A stretch of DNA of 47,412 bases from Chloroflexota bacterium. Its GTDB lineage: Bacteria; Chloroflexota; Dehalococcoidia; JACVQG01. The stretch is from the NCBI GenBank assembly GCA_016210545.1, contig JACQTY010000246.1:1-47412 (forward strand), in the 5' to 3' direction. The position numbers and the translations under genes are program-made. Shown here piece by piece: positions 15,237 through 23,810 of this stretch. Each line of letters begins with the position of its first letter. Positions within the stretch are counted from its first letter, which is position 1. Under the pieces are notes generated by a model that saw only the letters and a program-made list of their open reading frames with translations, did not search any database and was not told where the DNA came from.

Positions 15237-15470
15237 CTAGGATACGTAGAAGACGTTCCACTTACGGGCCATGGCTTCGATGGCGTCCTTCAGCTTCTCA
15301 TCCTTCTGCCCCAGCCGGTAAACGTCGCAAAGGTAGCCGTGAAGCAGCTCACCACCGGTGGAGTTTATGTCGGGGTCCACGGGGCCATCCTTCTTGATGA
15401 ACACCCGCTCGGTGAATACCTTCTGATAGTCTATGGCTGCGCTTGTCGTTGGCGTAGTGGCCGTTGGCAT
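15237..15470 (-). CDS. 77-aa hypothetical protein downstream of ftsZ
   Basis: 77 aa from the ATG at 15470, with GAGGAGG 4 nt upstream; a longer in-frame start at 15542 lacks such a site. A Thr/Pro/Ala-rich opening (MPTATTPTTSA) is followed by a soluble, charged domain: VFIKKDGPVDPDINSTGGELLHGYLCDVYRLGQKDEKLKDAIEAM (broken here only by reading, residues about 23-67). No membrane segment and no recognised family. Last gene of the division operon before its terminator, so co-expression with ftsZ is likely. A role in division is only a guess. Confidence 0.6.
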   Translation of the reverse strand: MPTATTPTTSAAIDYQKVFTERVFIKKDGPVDPDINSTGGELLHGYLCDVYRLGQKDEKLKDAIEAMARKWNVFYVS

Positions 15471-15553
15471 TTGACCTCCTCTTATTTCCTTCCTGACCTC
15501 GGTTTGCGCCCCTGTTTGTTGCTGGTCGAGCGAAATGAACATCCGTTACACCC

Positions 15554-16669
15554 TTACCGCAGATTTCCTCGATTTGGCATTGGCGCCGCGCGGGTAGCCA
15601 TCGACTCCCTCCGGAGATTTATCGGCCGCCGCAAGAAGGACGGAACATCAACCTCGGAGTCGGTGTCCATGCTCTTTACCAAATGTTTCACGTCTTCCAG
15701 CTTGGGACCTCCGCTAGTCTTGGTGCGGAAGCCGGTCGCCACCAGAGTAATCTGGACCTCATTGTCCTTCCGCGGGTCGAACACTACGCCGAATATGATA
15801 TTCGCCATAGGGTCAACAGCCTTGGCAATTATGGCCGCGGCCTCATTGACCTCGTTCAGGGTGAGATTCGAACTGCCGGTTACGTTGTACAGGACCCCTC
15901 TCGCCCCCTCGATCGCCACGTCCAGCAGCGGGCTGGCCAGAGCGGCCTTGGCAGCGTCGGTAGCGCGGTTGGTGCCAGTGCCTTTGCCGATGGACAGCCA
16001 TGCCGGGCCGGCGCCCTTCATGACCGACCTGATATCGGCGAAGTCCAGGTTAATCAGGCCGGGCATGGTGATAACGGACGCTATTGAGGCAACCGCCTGC
16101 CGCAGAACGTCATCGGCCATCTTGAAGGCGCTGTCCACCACTGTCTTGGAATCGCACAGTTGCAGCAGACGATCGTTCGGGATGGCGATCAGGGTATCCA
16201 CATGCGGCTGCAGCCGCGACAGAGCCTCCTCGGCCTGTATCCGCCGGTGCATCCCCTCGAAACCGAAGGGCTTGGTTACCACGGCAATGGTCAAGGCGCC
16301 TGTCTCCTTAGCCAGTTCCGCCACCACCGGCGCCGCGCCCGACCCCGTTCCGCCACCCATACCGGCGGTGATGAAGATCATGTCAGCCCCGCTGACAATC
16401 TCGCGCAGTTCATCCCGGCTCTCCTGGGCCGCCTTGCAGCCCATCATTGGCTCTCCGCCGGCGCCCAGACCGCGGGTCAGCTTCTCGCCCAACTGGACCT
16501 TGGTTGGCGCTTCAGACAGTTGAAGGCTCTGGGCATCGGTGTTCAGGGCAATGAACTCAACGCCGGGGATCTCCTCGCGCACCATGCGGGTCACCGCATT
16601 AGAACCACCGCCGCCCACGCCAATGACTTTTATCCTGGCCTGGACAGCGGAGCTTATCTGTTTTGACAC
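15554..16669 (-). CDS. ftsZ: Cell division protein FtsZ
   Basis: 371 aa tubulin-like GTPase that polymerises into the division ring. The GTP-binding signature GGGTGSGAAP and the N-terminal GVGGGGSNAVTRM are intact. The C-terminal peptide DVPSFLRRP, which binds FtsA, is present, followed by a short basic tail; the linker before it is short. GTG start at 16669 with GGAGG. ftsA ends 29 nt upstream. Very confident. Confidence 0.97.
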   Translation of the reverse strand: MSKQISSAVQARIKVIGVGGGGSNAVTRMVREEIPGVEFIALNTDAQSLQLSEAPTKVQLGEKLTRGLGAGGEPMMGCKAAQESRDELREIVSGADMIFITAGMGGGTGSGAAPVVAELAKETGALTIAVVTKPFGFEGMHRRIQAEEALSRLQPHVDTLIAIPNDRLLQLCDSKTVVDSAFKMADDVLRQAVASIASVITMPGLINLDFADIRSVMKGAGPAWLSIGKGTGTNRATDAAKAALASPLLDVAIEGARGVLYNVTGSSNLTLNEVNEAAAIIAKAVDPMANIIFGVVFDPRKDNEVQITLVATGFRTKTSGGPKLEDVKHLVKSMDTDSEVDVPSFLRRPINLRRESMATRAAPMPNRGNLR

Positions 16670-16698
16670 GTTTTCCTCCTCTCTTTAGTGAGTCGTCT

Positions 16699-17952
16699 TC
16701 AGAGATTAACCCAATGCTTCGCTTTGTTGACAAAGCGGCGCAGGCCCTTCGACATGTTAGCCGCGGCGCTTTCGGCGGGAGTGCCCTCGTCCTCGGAATA
16801 ACGCCGCGCCCCCCACATCAGGAGGCCGACGGCTGTGGCATAGGCCGGGTCATAGAGGATGTCTGCCAGACCGTAGACATCCTTGGGTACGCCGATGCGC
16901 ACCGGGGTGCGGAACACGTCCGTCGCCACGGCGTCGATCCCGGGCAGATTCGAGGTGCCGCCCGTCAGTACCATGCCGGCGGGGATCAAAGCCTCAAGAT
17001 TGGCGCTGGGCATCTCGAGCTGCAGCATCCGCAACAGCTCATCGATCCTTGCCCGGATAATGTCGTTGACATCCTGGACAAGTATCTGCTGCCCGTTATC
17101 CAGACCGAGAGAAGCCCCGTCGATCTTTTCGCCGCTGCCTTCTTTGTCCTGGGGAACATCCAGAAGCGTACCATATTTCTTCTTGATCTCTTCCGCAATC
17201 TCGAAGGGGACTCCCAGTCCGATGGCGATGTCCCGGGTGATCTGGTAGCCGCCAACCGGGAGCACTGATGTGTGCCAGATGCTGCCTTCCTTGAACAGCG
17301 CCACGTCGGTGGTGCCAGCGCCGATGTCCGCCATCAATACGCCGGCTTCCCTTTCGTCCGCCCTCAGAACAGCTTCGCTGCTCGCCAGGGGCTCCAGGAC
17401 CAGGTCCTCCACATCGACGCCGATCCCCCTGACGCACTTGAGCAGGTTCTGTACCGAGGAGGTCGCGGCCGTCACGACATGGGCTTCTACATCCAGGCGG
17501 AAGCCATGCATGCCTATGGGGTTCTTCACCCCGTCCTGGCCATCCAGCGTGTACCCTCTGGGTATGACATGTAACAGCCTCCGCTCAGCGTTGGAGTTTA
17601 CCTCCCTGGCGGACTCCAGGACTCTCTTCAGGTCGCCTGCAGAGACAACCCTATCGCTTCGGGTGACGGCTACGGCGCTCTTCGTATTAAGTGAATTAAC
17701 ATGCCTCCCGGTAATGCCTACATACGCCGTCTCCATCTTTATGCCCGCTGCATGTTCTGCCTTCTTTATCGCTTCGTGTACAGCTTCCCTGGCCTCGTCG
17801 GGATTGACTACCACGCCCTTACGCAGGCCCTTGCTAGCCGCCACACCGACGCCAAGCACTTGAAAGCTGGCCTCGTCGGCGGCGTCGGCCATGATCGCGG
17901 CGATCTTTGACGTTCCTACGTCTATGGCTGATACAGTGGACTTCTTTGGCAT
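16699..17952 (-). CDS. ftsA: Cell division protein FtsA
   Basis: 417 aa actin-like ATPase that tethers FtsZ to the membrane. The ATP-binding motifs AIDVGTSKIAAIM and MADIGAGTTDVALF and the phosphate loop TGGTSNLPG are present. The last residues (SKGLRRFVNKAKHWVNL) form the amphipathic membrane-targeting helix expected of FtsA. ATG at 17952 with AGGAGG. Lies between a small membrane protein gene and ftsZ. Very confident. Confidence 0.96.
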   Translation of the reverse strand: MPKKSTVSAIDVGTSKIAAIMADAADEASFQVLGVGVAASKGLRKGVVVNPDEAREAVHEAIKKAEHAAGIKMETAYVGITGRHVNSLNTKSAVAVTRSDRVVSAGDLKRVLESAREVNSNAERRLLHVIPRGYTLDGQDGVKNPIGMHGFRLDVEAHVVTAATSSVQNLLKCVRGIGVDVEDLVLEPLASSEAVLRADEREAGVLMADIGAGTTDVALFKEGSIWHTSVLPVGGYQITRDIAIGLGVPFEIAEEIKKKYGTLLDVPQDKEGSGEKIDGASLGLDNGQQILVQDVNDIIRARIDELLRMLQLEMPSANLEALIPAGMVLTGGTSNLPGIDAVATDVFRTPVRIGVPKDVYGLADILYDPAYATAVGLLMWGARRYSEDEGTPAESAAANMSKGLRRFVNKAKHWVNL

Positions 17953-18015
17953 CTAGTCTCCTCCTTTCTTAATCATGTCTTGATCACACTGACCACCGAA
18001 CATAGTTAGCTTTGG

Positions 18016-18384
18016 TTACATAATTCCCACCCCCCCTTTCGCATAATATCTTTGAACTCTATTGGCCTGGATGTAACCCCTGCCCCGGGTCAGAGGCAAC
18101 GTCGCCTGAGCGCGCCGCATGTTGCTCAGGTTCGTCCCCTTGCCCATGAGCCGAGACGCCACATCATAACCTCCAAGCACGCTATCCGAATGACGGCCAA
18201 GCTTGGAAAGCCCCATGCGGCAATAGTCACAGCGACAGGTCCCCGATGTTGGCCCCGGCAGCCCCAGATAATGGATGATTGCCCAGCTCAGCAGCGCCAC
18301 CCCTATTCCCGTGGTGACCGGCTCCGGAAGGACGATGAGGACTGCCGCCAGGAAGAAACTTACAACAAATTTGAACTTTCTCAT
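18016..18384 (-). CDS. Small membrane protein of the division cluster
   Basis: 122 aa. Two hydrophobic helices near the N-terminus (about residues 5-20 and 23-41) are followed by a CxCxxC cluster (C50, C52, C55) and a basic, Gly-rich tail. No family recognised. It sits 12 nt after rsmH and 63 nt before ftsA, where walled bacteria have ftsL, ftsI and the mur genes, but it lacks the coiled coil of FtsL. AAAGG precedes the ATG. Probably co-transcribed with ftsA-ftsZ; membrane location is predicted, function unknown. Confidence 0.6.
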   Translation of the reverse strand: MRKFKFVVSFFLAAVLIVLPEPVTTGIGVALLSWAIIHYLGLPGPTSGTCRCDYCRMGLSKLGRHSDSVLGGYDVASRLMGKGTNLSNMRRAQATLPLTRGRGYIQANRVQRYYAKGGVGIM

Positions 18385-18396
18385 GGGACGGCCTTT

Positions 18397-19323
18397 CTAG
18401 ATTCGCTCGGCTGCCCGCAGCCTGGCGCTGCGGCCCCGCGGATTTCTGGCTATCTCCGCTTCGGATGGCCTGACCACTTTTTTCGTGATGAGTTTCAGGG
18501 TGGGACTGTGACCACACACGCACACCACCCGCCCTGGCGGGCACAGACAACCCCGGCTCTCCTGCGCCAGAAACTGCTTCACCGGACGGTCTTCCAGAGA
18601 ATGATAGCTGATGACCACCAACCGGCCGCCCGTTCGCAACAACCCCACCGTCTGTCGCAAAGCCGCCGACAGGTTATCTAGCTCCTGATTGACTGCTATG
18701 CGCAACGCTTGAAAGGTCCGGGTTGCCGGGTGGATGCGCCCCAACCTTCTGGCGACAGCTTCGCGCACCAGATTAGCCAGTTGCTGGGTAGTCTGGATGG
18801 GGCGACGCCGGACAATCAGCCGGGCAATCCTCCGGCTGGAAGGTTCTTCCCCGTACTGGAACAGCAGGCGGGCGAGGTCAGATTCGGAGTAGGTGTTTAC
18901 AATGTCCGCCGCGGTGAGTTTCTGGTCGGGGCTGAACCGCATGTCCAGAGGAGCGTCATGGGAGAAGCTGAAACCCCGCCCCGACTCGCTGAGCTGCATC
19001 GACGACAGCCCGAGGTCGAAGAGGATTCCGTCCACGGGCTTGAAGTCGTGAATAGAGGCTATGATTTCAAGCTGGGCGAAATTGGCGTTAACGAGCGTGA
19101 CCCCGCCTGGAAGAGCTGCACGAGCCAACTCAATGGCTTCGGGGTCTGCGTCAATACCCAGAAGTTGCCCGCCAGGGGAACTGCGCCGAAGTATGCTGAG
19201 AGCATGGCCGCCGGAGCCTAGAGTGCAGTCAATGTAGCGCCCCCCCGGGATGACCCGGAGGTATTGGACTACTTCCTCTCCTAGGACTGGCGTGTGGACT
19301 ACGGCAACCATCTGGGCGCTCAT
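18397..19323 (-). CDS. rsmH: RsmH, 16S rRNA C1402 N4-methyltransferase
   Basis: 308 aa, standard length for RsmH (MraW). It methylates N4 of C1402 in 16S rRNA using SAM. The N-terminal [16 protein letters not shown]-binding [24 protein letters not shown] and [17 protein letters not shown] motifs are typical. It follows mraZ, the classic arrangement of the division/wall cluster. A CCCCGA/TCGGGG stem (19338-19353) lies in the 121-nt gap before it. Very confident. Confidence 0.97.
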   Translation of the reverse strand: MSAQMVAVVHTPVLGEEVVQYLRVIPGGRYIDCTLGSGGHALSILRRSSPGGQLLGIDADPEAIELARAALPGGVTLVNANFAQLEIIASIHDFKPVDGILFDLGLSSMQLSESGRGFSFSHDAPLDMRFSPDQKLTAADIVNTYSESDLARLLFQYGEEPSSRRIARLIVRRRPIQTTQQLANLVREAVARRLGRIHPATRTFQALRIAVNQELDNLSAALRQTVGLLRTGGRLVVISYHSLEDRPVKQFLAQESRGCLCPPGRVVCVCGHSPTLKLITKKVVRPSEAEIARNPRGRSARLRAAERI

Positions 19324-19444
19324 GTCCAGTCTTTCTGCCCCGACGTATCGGGGAGCAGTGCAATACGAGTTACATTGCCTGGTCCGAGAGTTTGCCGGTA
19401 ACGGTTCTATTTGGTGTTGGTCATCTCAACCCGTGTAAACATCA

Positions 19445-19852
19445 TTACACCCTCTTTATCAAACTTTCTTTCTCCGCCTGCCAGCCTGCTCTATTCCAAA
19501 TCTCAACATACTTGCCACACCCGGTAACGATGGCCTCATCCTGTATGCCTGCGTGTTGTCTCAGGCTTGGCGGCAGCGTAATCCTATTCTGCTTATCGAT
19601 CTCCAAAGGGTAGCTGAACGCATTCCGAGCGCGCAAGTCCTCTCTTACTTCAAACAAATCATCCGGTTTCGCATTTAGTTGTTCGGTCCGCCTGTCCCAC
19701 TCTCCAGTGGCATAGATCACAATGCAGTTCTCCCGCCCGGGGGACAACACTCCACCTTCGGCTAACAGACGTTCCCGGAAAGCCGGCGGCAAGGGTATCC
19801 TGCCCTTGGCGTCCACGCGATATTCATGTGTGCCGAGAAAACCTGGCGTCAT
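19445..19852 (-). CDS. mraZ: MraZ, transcriptional regulator of the division cluster
   Basis: 135 aa with two AbrB-like SpoVT repeats: FLGTHEYRVDAKGRIPLPPAF near the N-terminus and SYPLEIDKQNRITLPPSLRQHAGI in the C-terminal half. MraZ binds repeats upstream of the mra operon and down-regulates it. The ATG at 19852 follows a G-rich ribosome site. A small winged-helix-like gene lies 42 nt upstream, so mraZ is not the first gene of its transcript here. Confident. Confidence 0.93.
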   Translation of the reverse strand: MTPGFLGTHEYRVDAKGRIPLPPAFRERLLAEGGVLSPGRENCIVIYATGEWDRRTEQLNAKPDDLFEVREDLRARNAFSYPLEIDKQNRITLPPSLRQHAGIQDEAIVTGCGKYVEIWNRAGWQAEKESLIKRV

Positions 19853-19894
19853 CTATGACCTATCCCCCGAAGATCATGCTATTCATAAGAATGC

Positions 19895-20275
19895 TTAAGC
19901 CTCAGCCAGCACGTGGCTGGCGGGCCATTGATGCGACGCCAGGTAACATAGCTTCCGCGTCTGGTCCCAATCGAGTCTGGCCAGCGCCATGACCGACTCC
20001 CTCTTCTCGGGGTTGCCTGTCAAAGAGTAAAGGGCCACGCCCCGGGGGGTCATCTCTTCCTTCACGATCCCCTCTTCCACAAGCATCCCCAACGCTTCTC
20101 TGAGATCAACTTTCTTCCCGTCAACAGCGCCGTTGATGCAGGGGAGAGAGAAATGGGTCTCGGGATGTTTGCCCCAGAACTGCAAGACCAGGAAACGCCC
20201 CAGGGAATTACCGTGTTTCCTCGCAAATTGAAGCAGTTTCATCCGAGTCTCCTTGTCAGCATTGGTCATCACCAC
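19895..20275 (-). CDS. Winged-helix-like protein leading the division operon
   Basis: 126 aa. The central part (VDLREALGMLVEEGIVKEEMTPRGVALYSLT) reads like a winged helix-turn-helix with a recognition helix and a beta wing, followed by a helical tail (KRESVMALARLDWDQTRKL). AAGGAGG lies 10 nt before the GTG at 20275 and 13 nt before the ATG at 20272. It is 42 nt upstream of mraZ on the same strand, with the likely promoter beyond it. It may be a regulator of the cluster or an unrelated gene sharing its promoter; no named family recognised. Confidence 0.6.
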   Translation of the reverse strand: MVMTNADKETRMKLLQFARKHGNSLGRFLVLQFWGKHPETHFSLPCINGAVDGKKVDLREALGMLVEEGIVKEEMTPRGVALYSLTGNPEKRESVMALARLDWDQTRKLCYLASHQWPASHVLAEA

Positions 20276-20319
20276 GGGTCATTACCTCCTTGTAGAAGCC
20301 CGCCCCCATCCACCATTTT

Positions 20320-20383
20320 TCCCCTTTTTACTCCCCTTTTCACTACTACGTCCCACCGTAACATCTTTCTTACCCACTGTCAA
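20320..20383 (-). promoter_or_regulatory. Candidate promoter and G-rich boxes of the division operon
   Basis: On the minus strand, TTGACA (20378-20383), a 17-bp spacer and a weak -10 TACGGT (20355-20360). Two TGGG(T/A) boxes (20372-20376 and 20351-20355), 21 bp apart, overlap the promoter, and two AAGGGGA boxes follow (20320-20336). MraZ of E. coli binds TGGGN repeats, but with a shorter period, so its binding here is only suggested. The rest of 20384-20596 shows no gene. Confidence 0.4.
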
Positions 20384-20596
20384 TACCTTTTTCGGCACTG
20401 TTTTGAAATTCTTCCAGAGTTTCTCCGGCCAATTGCGAACACTTGTGCTAAATCTAGCCGGCCCTTTAAGAGACCACCGCCCAGGGAAGCCATGAACGAC
20501 ATATATTTGGAAATGTTCTGAACTTATTCTAAACTTACCGGGTGTGAGAGGGACCGTTCAACCGCAGAGGGCGCGGAGGACCGGAGGCGGCGCGAT

Positions 20597-20880
20597 TCAG
20601 GGACCCTTCACCCAATCCCGAAACCCCTTTGCGAGGGGGGGCGCAGGCAATTGTACTTTTTCGGCAGACGCTAGGGGCGGCAAGGGGATAACAGTGTGCG
20701 TTACCGGGTTGTCTTCATAGTAGATAACATCGTCCACCACCAGCCGCAACAGTTGCTGCCACTCTGTGAAGTTGAGGTTGTTCAGCATGGCTTTAGTCTG
20801 CTCGGCGAAAGCCGGGGCTTGAACTTCCCGTTCCTGGCTCACATCCGGTCGTGTCAGCTTGCGTTCCAGGTCGGCCGCCC
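20597..20880 (-). pseudogene. C-terminal remnant of a large serine recombinase
   Basis: The minus-strand frame reads AADLERKL...AFAEQTKAMLNNLNFTEWQ, then LLRLVVDDVIYYEDNPVTH and VIPLPPLA. This is the helical coiled part and terminal beta strand typical of the C-terminal end of large serine (resolvase-family) recombinases. A stop codon interrupts the frame at about 20884, and no catalytic domain or zinc ribbon lies upstream, so only the tail survives. A GTG at 20842 would give an 81-aa product, but I doubt it is functional. Confidence 0.6.
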
Positions 20881-21361
20881 TAACTCAACTTCCGCACGTT
20901 GGGGAGGCAAAGATTTCTCCGGATAGTTCTTCCAGATTTGCGGAGAACGTCGTCAGGGCAATACCCAGATGTGAGCGCCGGTGAGAAGAGTGTGAAGAAC
21001 AGCCGCTTGAATCAGGGTTATGATCTGGGCATGTATCTGAGGCGATGCGGTCCGGGCAAGACGAAACGGACGGCGCCTACTGGGAGCTGGTAGAGTCTTA
21101 CCGGACAGAACGGGGGCCTCGCTAGTGGGTAGTCTCCTATTTGGAGGATGCGGGTGAAGCCAGGCGACCTGGTGTGCAATACACCTTCGGCGGACCAAGG
21201 GGTGAGGCGGGTTGCTGGTAAAGCCGCCTGTCCGATGAGGAGAGGGAGCCTGAATGGATGGTTGAGATCTGCCCCAAGAAGAAGCAGGTGAGCACCCTGT
21301 ATGCACTCTCTCAACTTACTCTCTCGGGCGCAGGAGGCCGCTGTGCAACAAGATCGGGTCC
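20881..21361. other. Mobile-element debris region
   Basis: No intact gene. It holds the plus-strand transposase head (21031-21222) and otherwise unassigned DNA between the recombinase tail and the SRPBCC gene. No intact terminal inverted repeats were found around the remnants. Confidence 0.45.
21031..21222 (+). pseudogene. N-terminal remnant of an IS4/IS1634-type transposase
   Basis: From ATG 21031 the frame reads MYLRRCGPGK. After a one-base shift at about 21060 it continues DETDGAYWELVESYRTERGPR, a stop, then WVVSYLEDAGEARR. The pattern 'YW.LVESYRTERGPR..VV.YL' matches the opening of IS4-superfamily (IS1634-like) transposases. A frameshift and in-frame stops are present and the catalytic DDE core is missing, so it is a dead fragment. 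Confidence 0.55.
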
Positions 21362-21784
21362 CTATCTCTCCATGAGCCTCTTCAGAGTCGCGAGCTCCTG
21401 CTCATTCTCCTCAATTGACTTTCGGCGCTGCTGGGGGTCTTCATACAAGGACGTAGCTACAGAATGAATAACCTTTGTCCCCTGAAGTGCAGGCTCAAAA
21501 ACATAGCTAACCAAGGCCTCCCCGATCTGACCGCGGCTTAGCCAGACGATCTTACGGAGGGGTATGACTTCAGTAATTTCTGAATTGATTTCGGCGACAC
21601 TGCCATCCCGCCGTTGCCGCTGAACAAAAGTCACTCCTACACCGCACCGGACCGGTGATGTTATTTTGACGCTTTCCACGAACTGCGCGTACAAAGGATG
21701 AGTGTCAACATCACATACAAAAGCGAAGACCTTTTCCAGAGGCGCCCTTATCTCTGTCTCTACCATTATTTCTGGCGTTGCCAT
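21362..21784 (-). CDS. SRPBCC/polyketide cyclase-like protein
   Basis: 140 aa. The START-like (SRPBCC) fold is indicated by VETEIRAPLEKVFAFVCDVDTHPLYAQFVESVKI and the C-terminal long helix SIEENEQELATLKRLMER. Such proteins hold hydrophobic or aromatic ligands in a deep pocket; some are cyclases or aromatase-like enzymes. The ATG at 21784 has GTGAGG just upstream. It ends the minus-strand row of binding proteins and hydrolases, 129 nt after the third hydrolase, so a link to the same substrate is possible. Ligand unknown. Confidence 0.75.
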   Translation of the reverse strand: MATPEIMVETEIRAPLEKVFAFVCDVDTHPLYAQFVESVKITSPVRCGVGVTFVQRQRRDGSVAEINSEITEVIPLRKIVWLSRGQIGEALVSYVFEPALQGTKVIHSVATSLYEDPQQRRKSIEENEQELATLKRLMER

Positions 21785-21913
21785 TGCCTCACCCCTTCAC
21801 GCCCGGCGGGCGCGGTTGTTTTCACTAACACGTCATACCGTGGAAAAAATACATACCAGGCTTGCGAACAAGAACCATAGCTTCGGGTCCGTACGCTCCC
21901 ATAGGGCAGCCCC

Positions 21914-22546
21914 CTATCCTTTCCCCATCATCCCGATCGCCTGATCGGTGGAGCGGACGCGGGCCATCCGGGGGAAGATGAACTTCATGAACTGGTCATG
22001 ATTGCCTTGATGGGGGCTGCCACAGGCATCGTGAACAATCACCAGGTTGAAGTCCCTGTCTCTGGCCGAATAAGCGGTGCTGGCTATGCCCACCTCTGTG
22101 GCCCCTCCCGCCAGCACAATTGTATCGATGCCCCTTGTGCGCATCGATAGCTCCAGGTGTGTCTGGTGGAAAGCACTCCACCGGTGCTTGAGCACAACGT
22201 AGTCGCCTGGCTCAGGCCTTAGCTCGTCGATCACCTCCGCCTGCCAGCTCCCCTGGGTAGCCGCGGGGCGGAACGGCGGCTGGTGTGACGGGTCAGGCCA
22301 GGGTTGAAGCGAGTGGTCGGTATCGGTGGCCAGGGTAACGCTATCGGCCCAGTCCGGTCGGTGGTCCGCTTTGGCGTAGAAGATGGGGATGCCCACAGCG
22401 CGAGCGGCTTTCAAGATACGGACGCAGTTGGCCACAATGGGTTCCATTCGCCGCTGGGCGGCTCCATCGGCGCCGCGAAAGTACACGTTCAACATGTCGA
22501 AGAAGAGGACGCCGGTACGGCTGGGATCAAGGCGATGAGAGGACAT
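21914..22546 (-). CDS. Isochorismatase-family hydrolase lacking the nucleophile Cys
   Basis: 210 aa with the isochorismatase/cysteine hydrolase fold: D17 in VLFFDMLN and K120 in VVLKHRWSAF are the usual Asp and Lys of the triad. The Cys position in 'GATEVxIAST' is Gly153. True isochorismatases (EntB, PhzD) also lack this Cys and cleave a vinyl ether without a covalent intermediate, whereas amidases need it. The activity may therefore be ether/enol hydrolysis, or it may be a non-catalytic homologue. Lies 42 nt downstream of the second binding-protein gene. Confidence 0.85.
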   Translation of the reverse strand: MSSHRLDPSRTGVLFFDMLNVYFRGADGAAQRRMEPIVANCVRILKAARAVGIPIFYAKADHRPDWADSVTLATDTDHSLQPWPDPSHQPPFRPAATQGSWQAEVIDELRPEPGDYVVLKHRWSAFHQTHLELSMRTRGIDTIVLAGGATEVGIASTAYSARDRDFNLVIVHDACGSPHQGNHDQFMKFIFPRMARVRSTDQAIGMMGKG

Positions 22547-22588
22547 GGTCGGCTCCTTTCTGACGACGCTTTGCGGGACTGGACAAAC

Positions 22589-23728
22589 CTACTTCTTGCC
22601 AAATATCTGCTCCGGAAGTCCGGCCTTCAGGTCCTTGTTCGACTGCTCGGCAGCTTCCCATGTCCTGTTCCATATCTTCTTGGGCTTCAAGCCCACCTCT
22701 GGAGGCGTAAAGTCCGGCATGTCTTTCCGCAGGGATGGAGCGCCAACGGTTTTGTTGTAGGCTTCCTGGCCCTCTACAGAGAGCAACCAGTTGATGAAAA
22801 GGCGGGCGGCGTTGGGGTGCGGCGCGCCCTTGGCCATCAGCACCGGTTCGACCTGGGCCGGGTTGCCCTCGTCCATGGCGAGTATCCTCAACGGGGACCC
22901 CTCCATGATAATAGGCGCCACCGTGTTTTGTCCGGCGGCGAAGTTGATGGCGTATTCTCCACGGCCCGTCATAAGGTAGGCTTCACGGTCATTGCCGGCA
23001 AAAAGGGCTGGTTTCTGCTGCGCTAGCCGCCGGAAATACTCGTGGTCCAGCACCTTGTGATAGGTCAACGTGGAGAAGAAATTGAGGCCCACACCGGTCC
23101 CCCTCGGGTCTTGCATAATTATCTGGCCCTTCCATTTCGGGGCAAGGATGTGCTGCCATGATGTTATCTCGTTCTGAGCCACCATTCTGGTATTTACCAA
23201 CGGGCCGAGGAGCGTAAAGCTAAAGGCCACAATCTGTTGCTGTGGTCCATAGACTGGGTCCAGGTGGAAGATCGACTTGTCGTTCAGCGCCGGTAACCCG
23301 TCCACGGCTTTCTCCGCCAGGTTCTCCGTGACGATCTCCGTGGCGCTGGTGACGCCCGTCTGGACGACGTCAACGATGGGTTGGCGTATGGAACGCTCCA
23401 CCTTCAGCTTCTCTACCTGCTGGCGTCCGCCCAGGATGAGAAGGTCCACCGGGATGCCGTAACGGTTGGTGAAAGCCGCAGTGATGACCCTCCCCGCGTT
23501 GGCGAACGGGGTCGACCCGTAGACAACCAGGCGGCCCTCTTTTCGGGCTGCCGCCACTATCTTGCCCCAGGTATCTTCTTGCAGCGCCGCGGCAGGGGCG
23601 GACTGGGTGGGCGCCGAGGCCGCCGCCGGGGGAGCAGCCGGCGCCAGCGACGGGCCGCCTTTTGGCGCACAGGCAACGGCCAACAGCGAGAACACTCCCA
23701 AAGCTGTTAAGTGGGCTCTACCAATCAC
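22589..23728 (-). CDS. Extracellular solute-binding lipoprotein 2
   Basis: 379 aa from the GTG at 23728 (GGAGGG upstream); an in-frame upstream start at 23782 is unlikely. A lipoprotein signal (LTALGVFSLLAVAC) is followed by an Ala/Pro-rich linker and a family-1 type binding domain (TWGKIVAAARKEGRLVVYGST...). The C-terminal stretch KGAPHPNAARLFINWLLSVEGQ is typical of iron/thiamine/spermidine-class periplasmic binding proteins. It is a clear paralogue of the next gene. No permease or ATPase gene is nearby, so its transporter must be encoded elsewhere or it acts as a receptor. Ligand unknown. Confidence 0.85.
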   Translation of the reverse strand: MIGRAHLTALGVFSLLAVACAPKGGPSLAPAAPPAAASAPTQSAPAAALQEDTWGKIVAAARKEGRLVVYGSTPFANAGRVITAAFTNRYGIPVDLLILGGRQQVEKLKVERSIRQPIVDVVQTGVTSATEIVTENLAEKAVDGLPALNDKSIFHLDPVYGPQQQIVAFSFTLLGPLVNTRMVAQNEITSWQHILAPKWKGQIIMQDPRGTGVGLNFFSTLTYHKVLDHEYFRRLAQQKPALFAGNDREAYLMTGRGEYAINFAAGQNTVAPIIMEGSPLRILAMDEGNPAQVEPVLMAKGAPHPNAARLFINWLLSVEGQEAYNKTVGAPSLRKDMPDFTPPEVGLKPKKIWNRTWEAAEQSNKDLKAGLPEQIFGKK

Positions 23729-23810
23729 GTTAGCCCTCCGTAACCCTGAATGTAGTTGAGATGCAGCCCCGACAAAAATCAAGAGCCTGGCATCTTCCCG
23801 GGAACCAGAG

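Noticed and set aside
15129-16523. 464-codon open frame on the plus strand opposite ftsZ
   Set aside because: Antisense of ftsZ; low-complexity Ser/Arg-rich translation with no domain.
22304-23026. 240-codon plus-strand frame across the third hydrolase and binding protein 2
   Set aside because: Antisense of two well-supported genes, no ribosome site.
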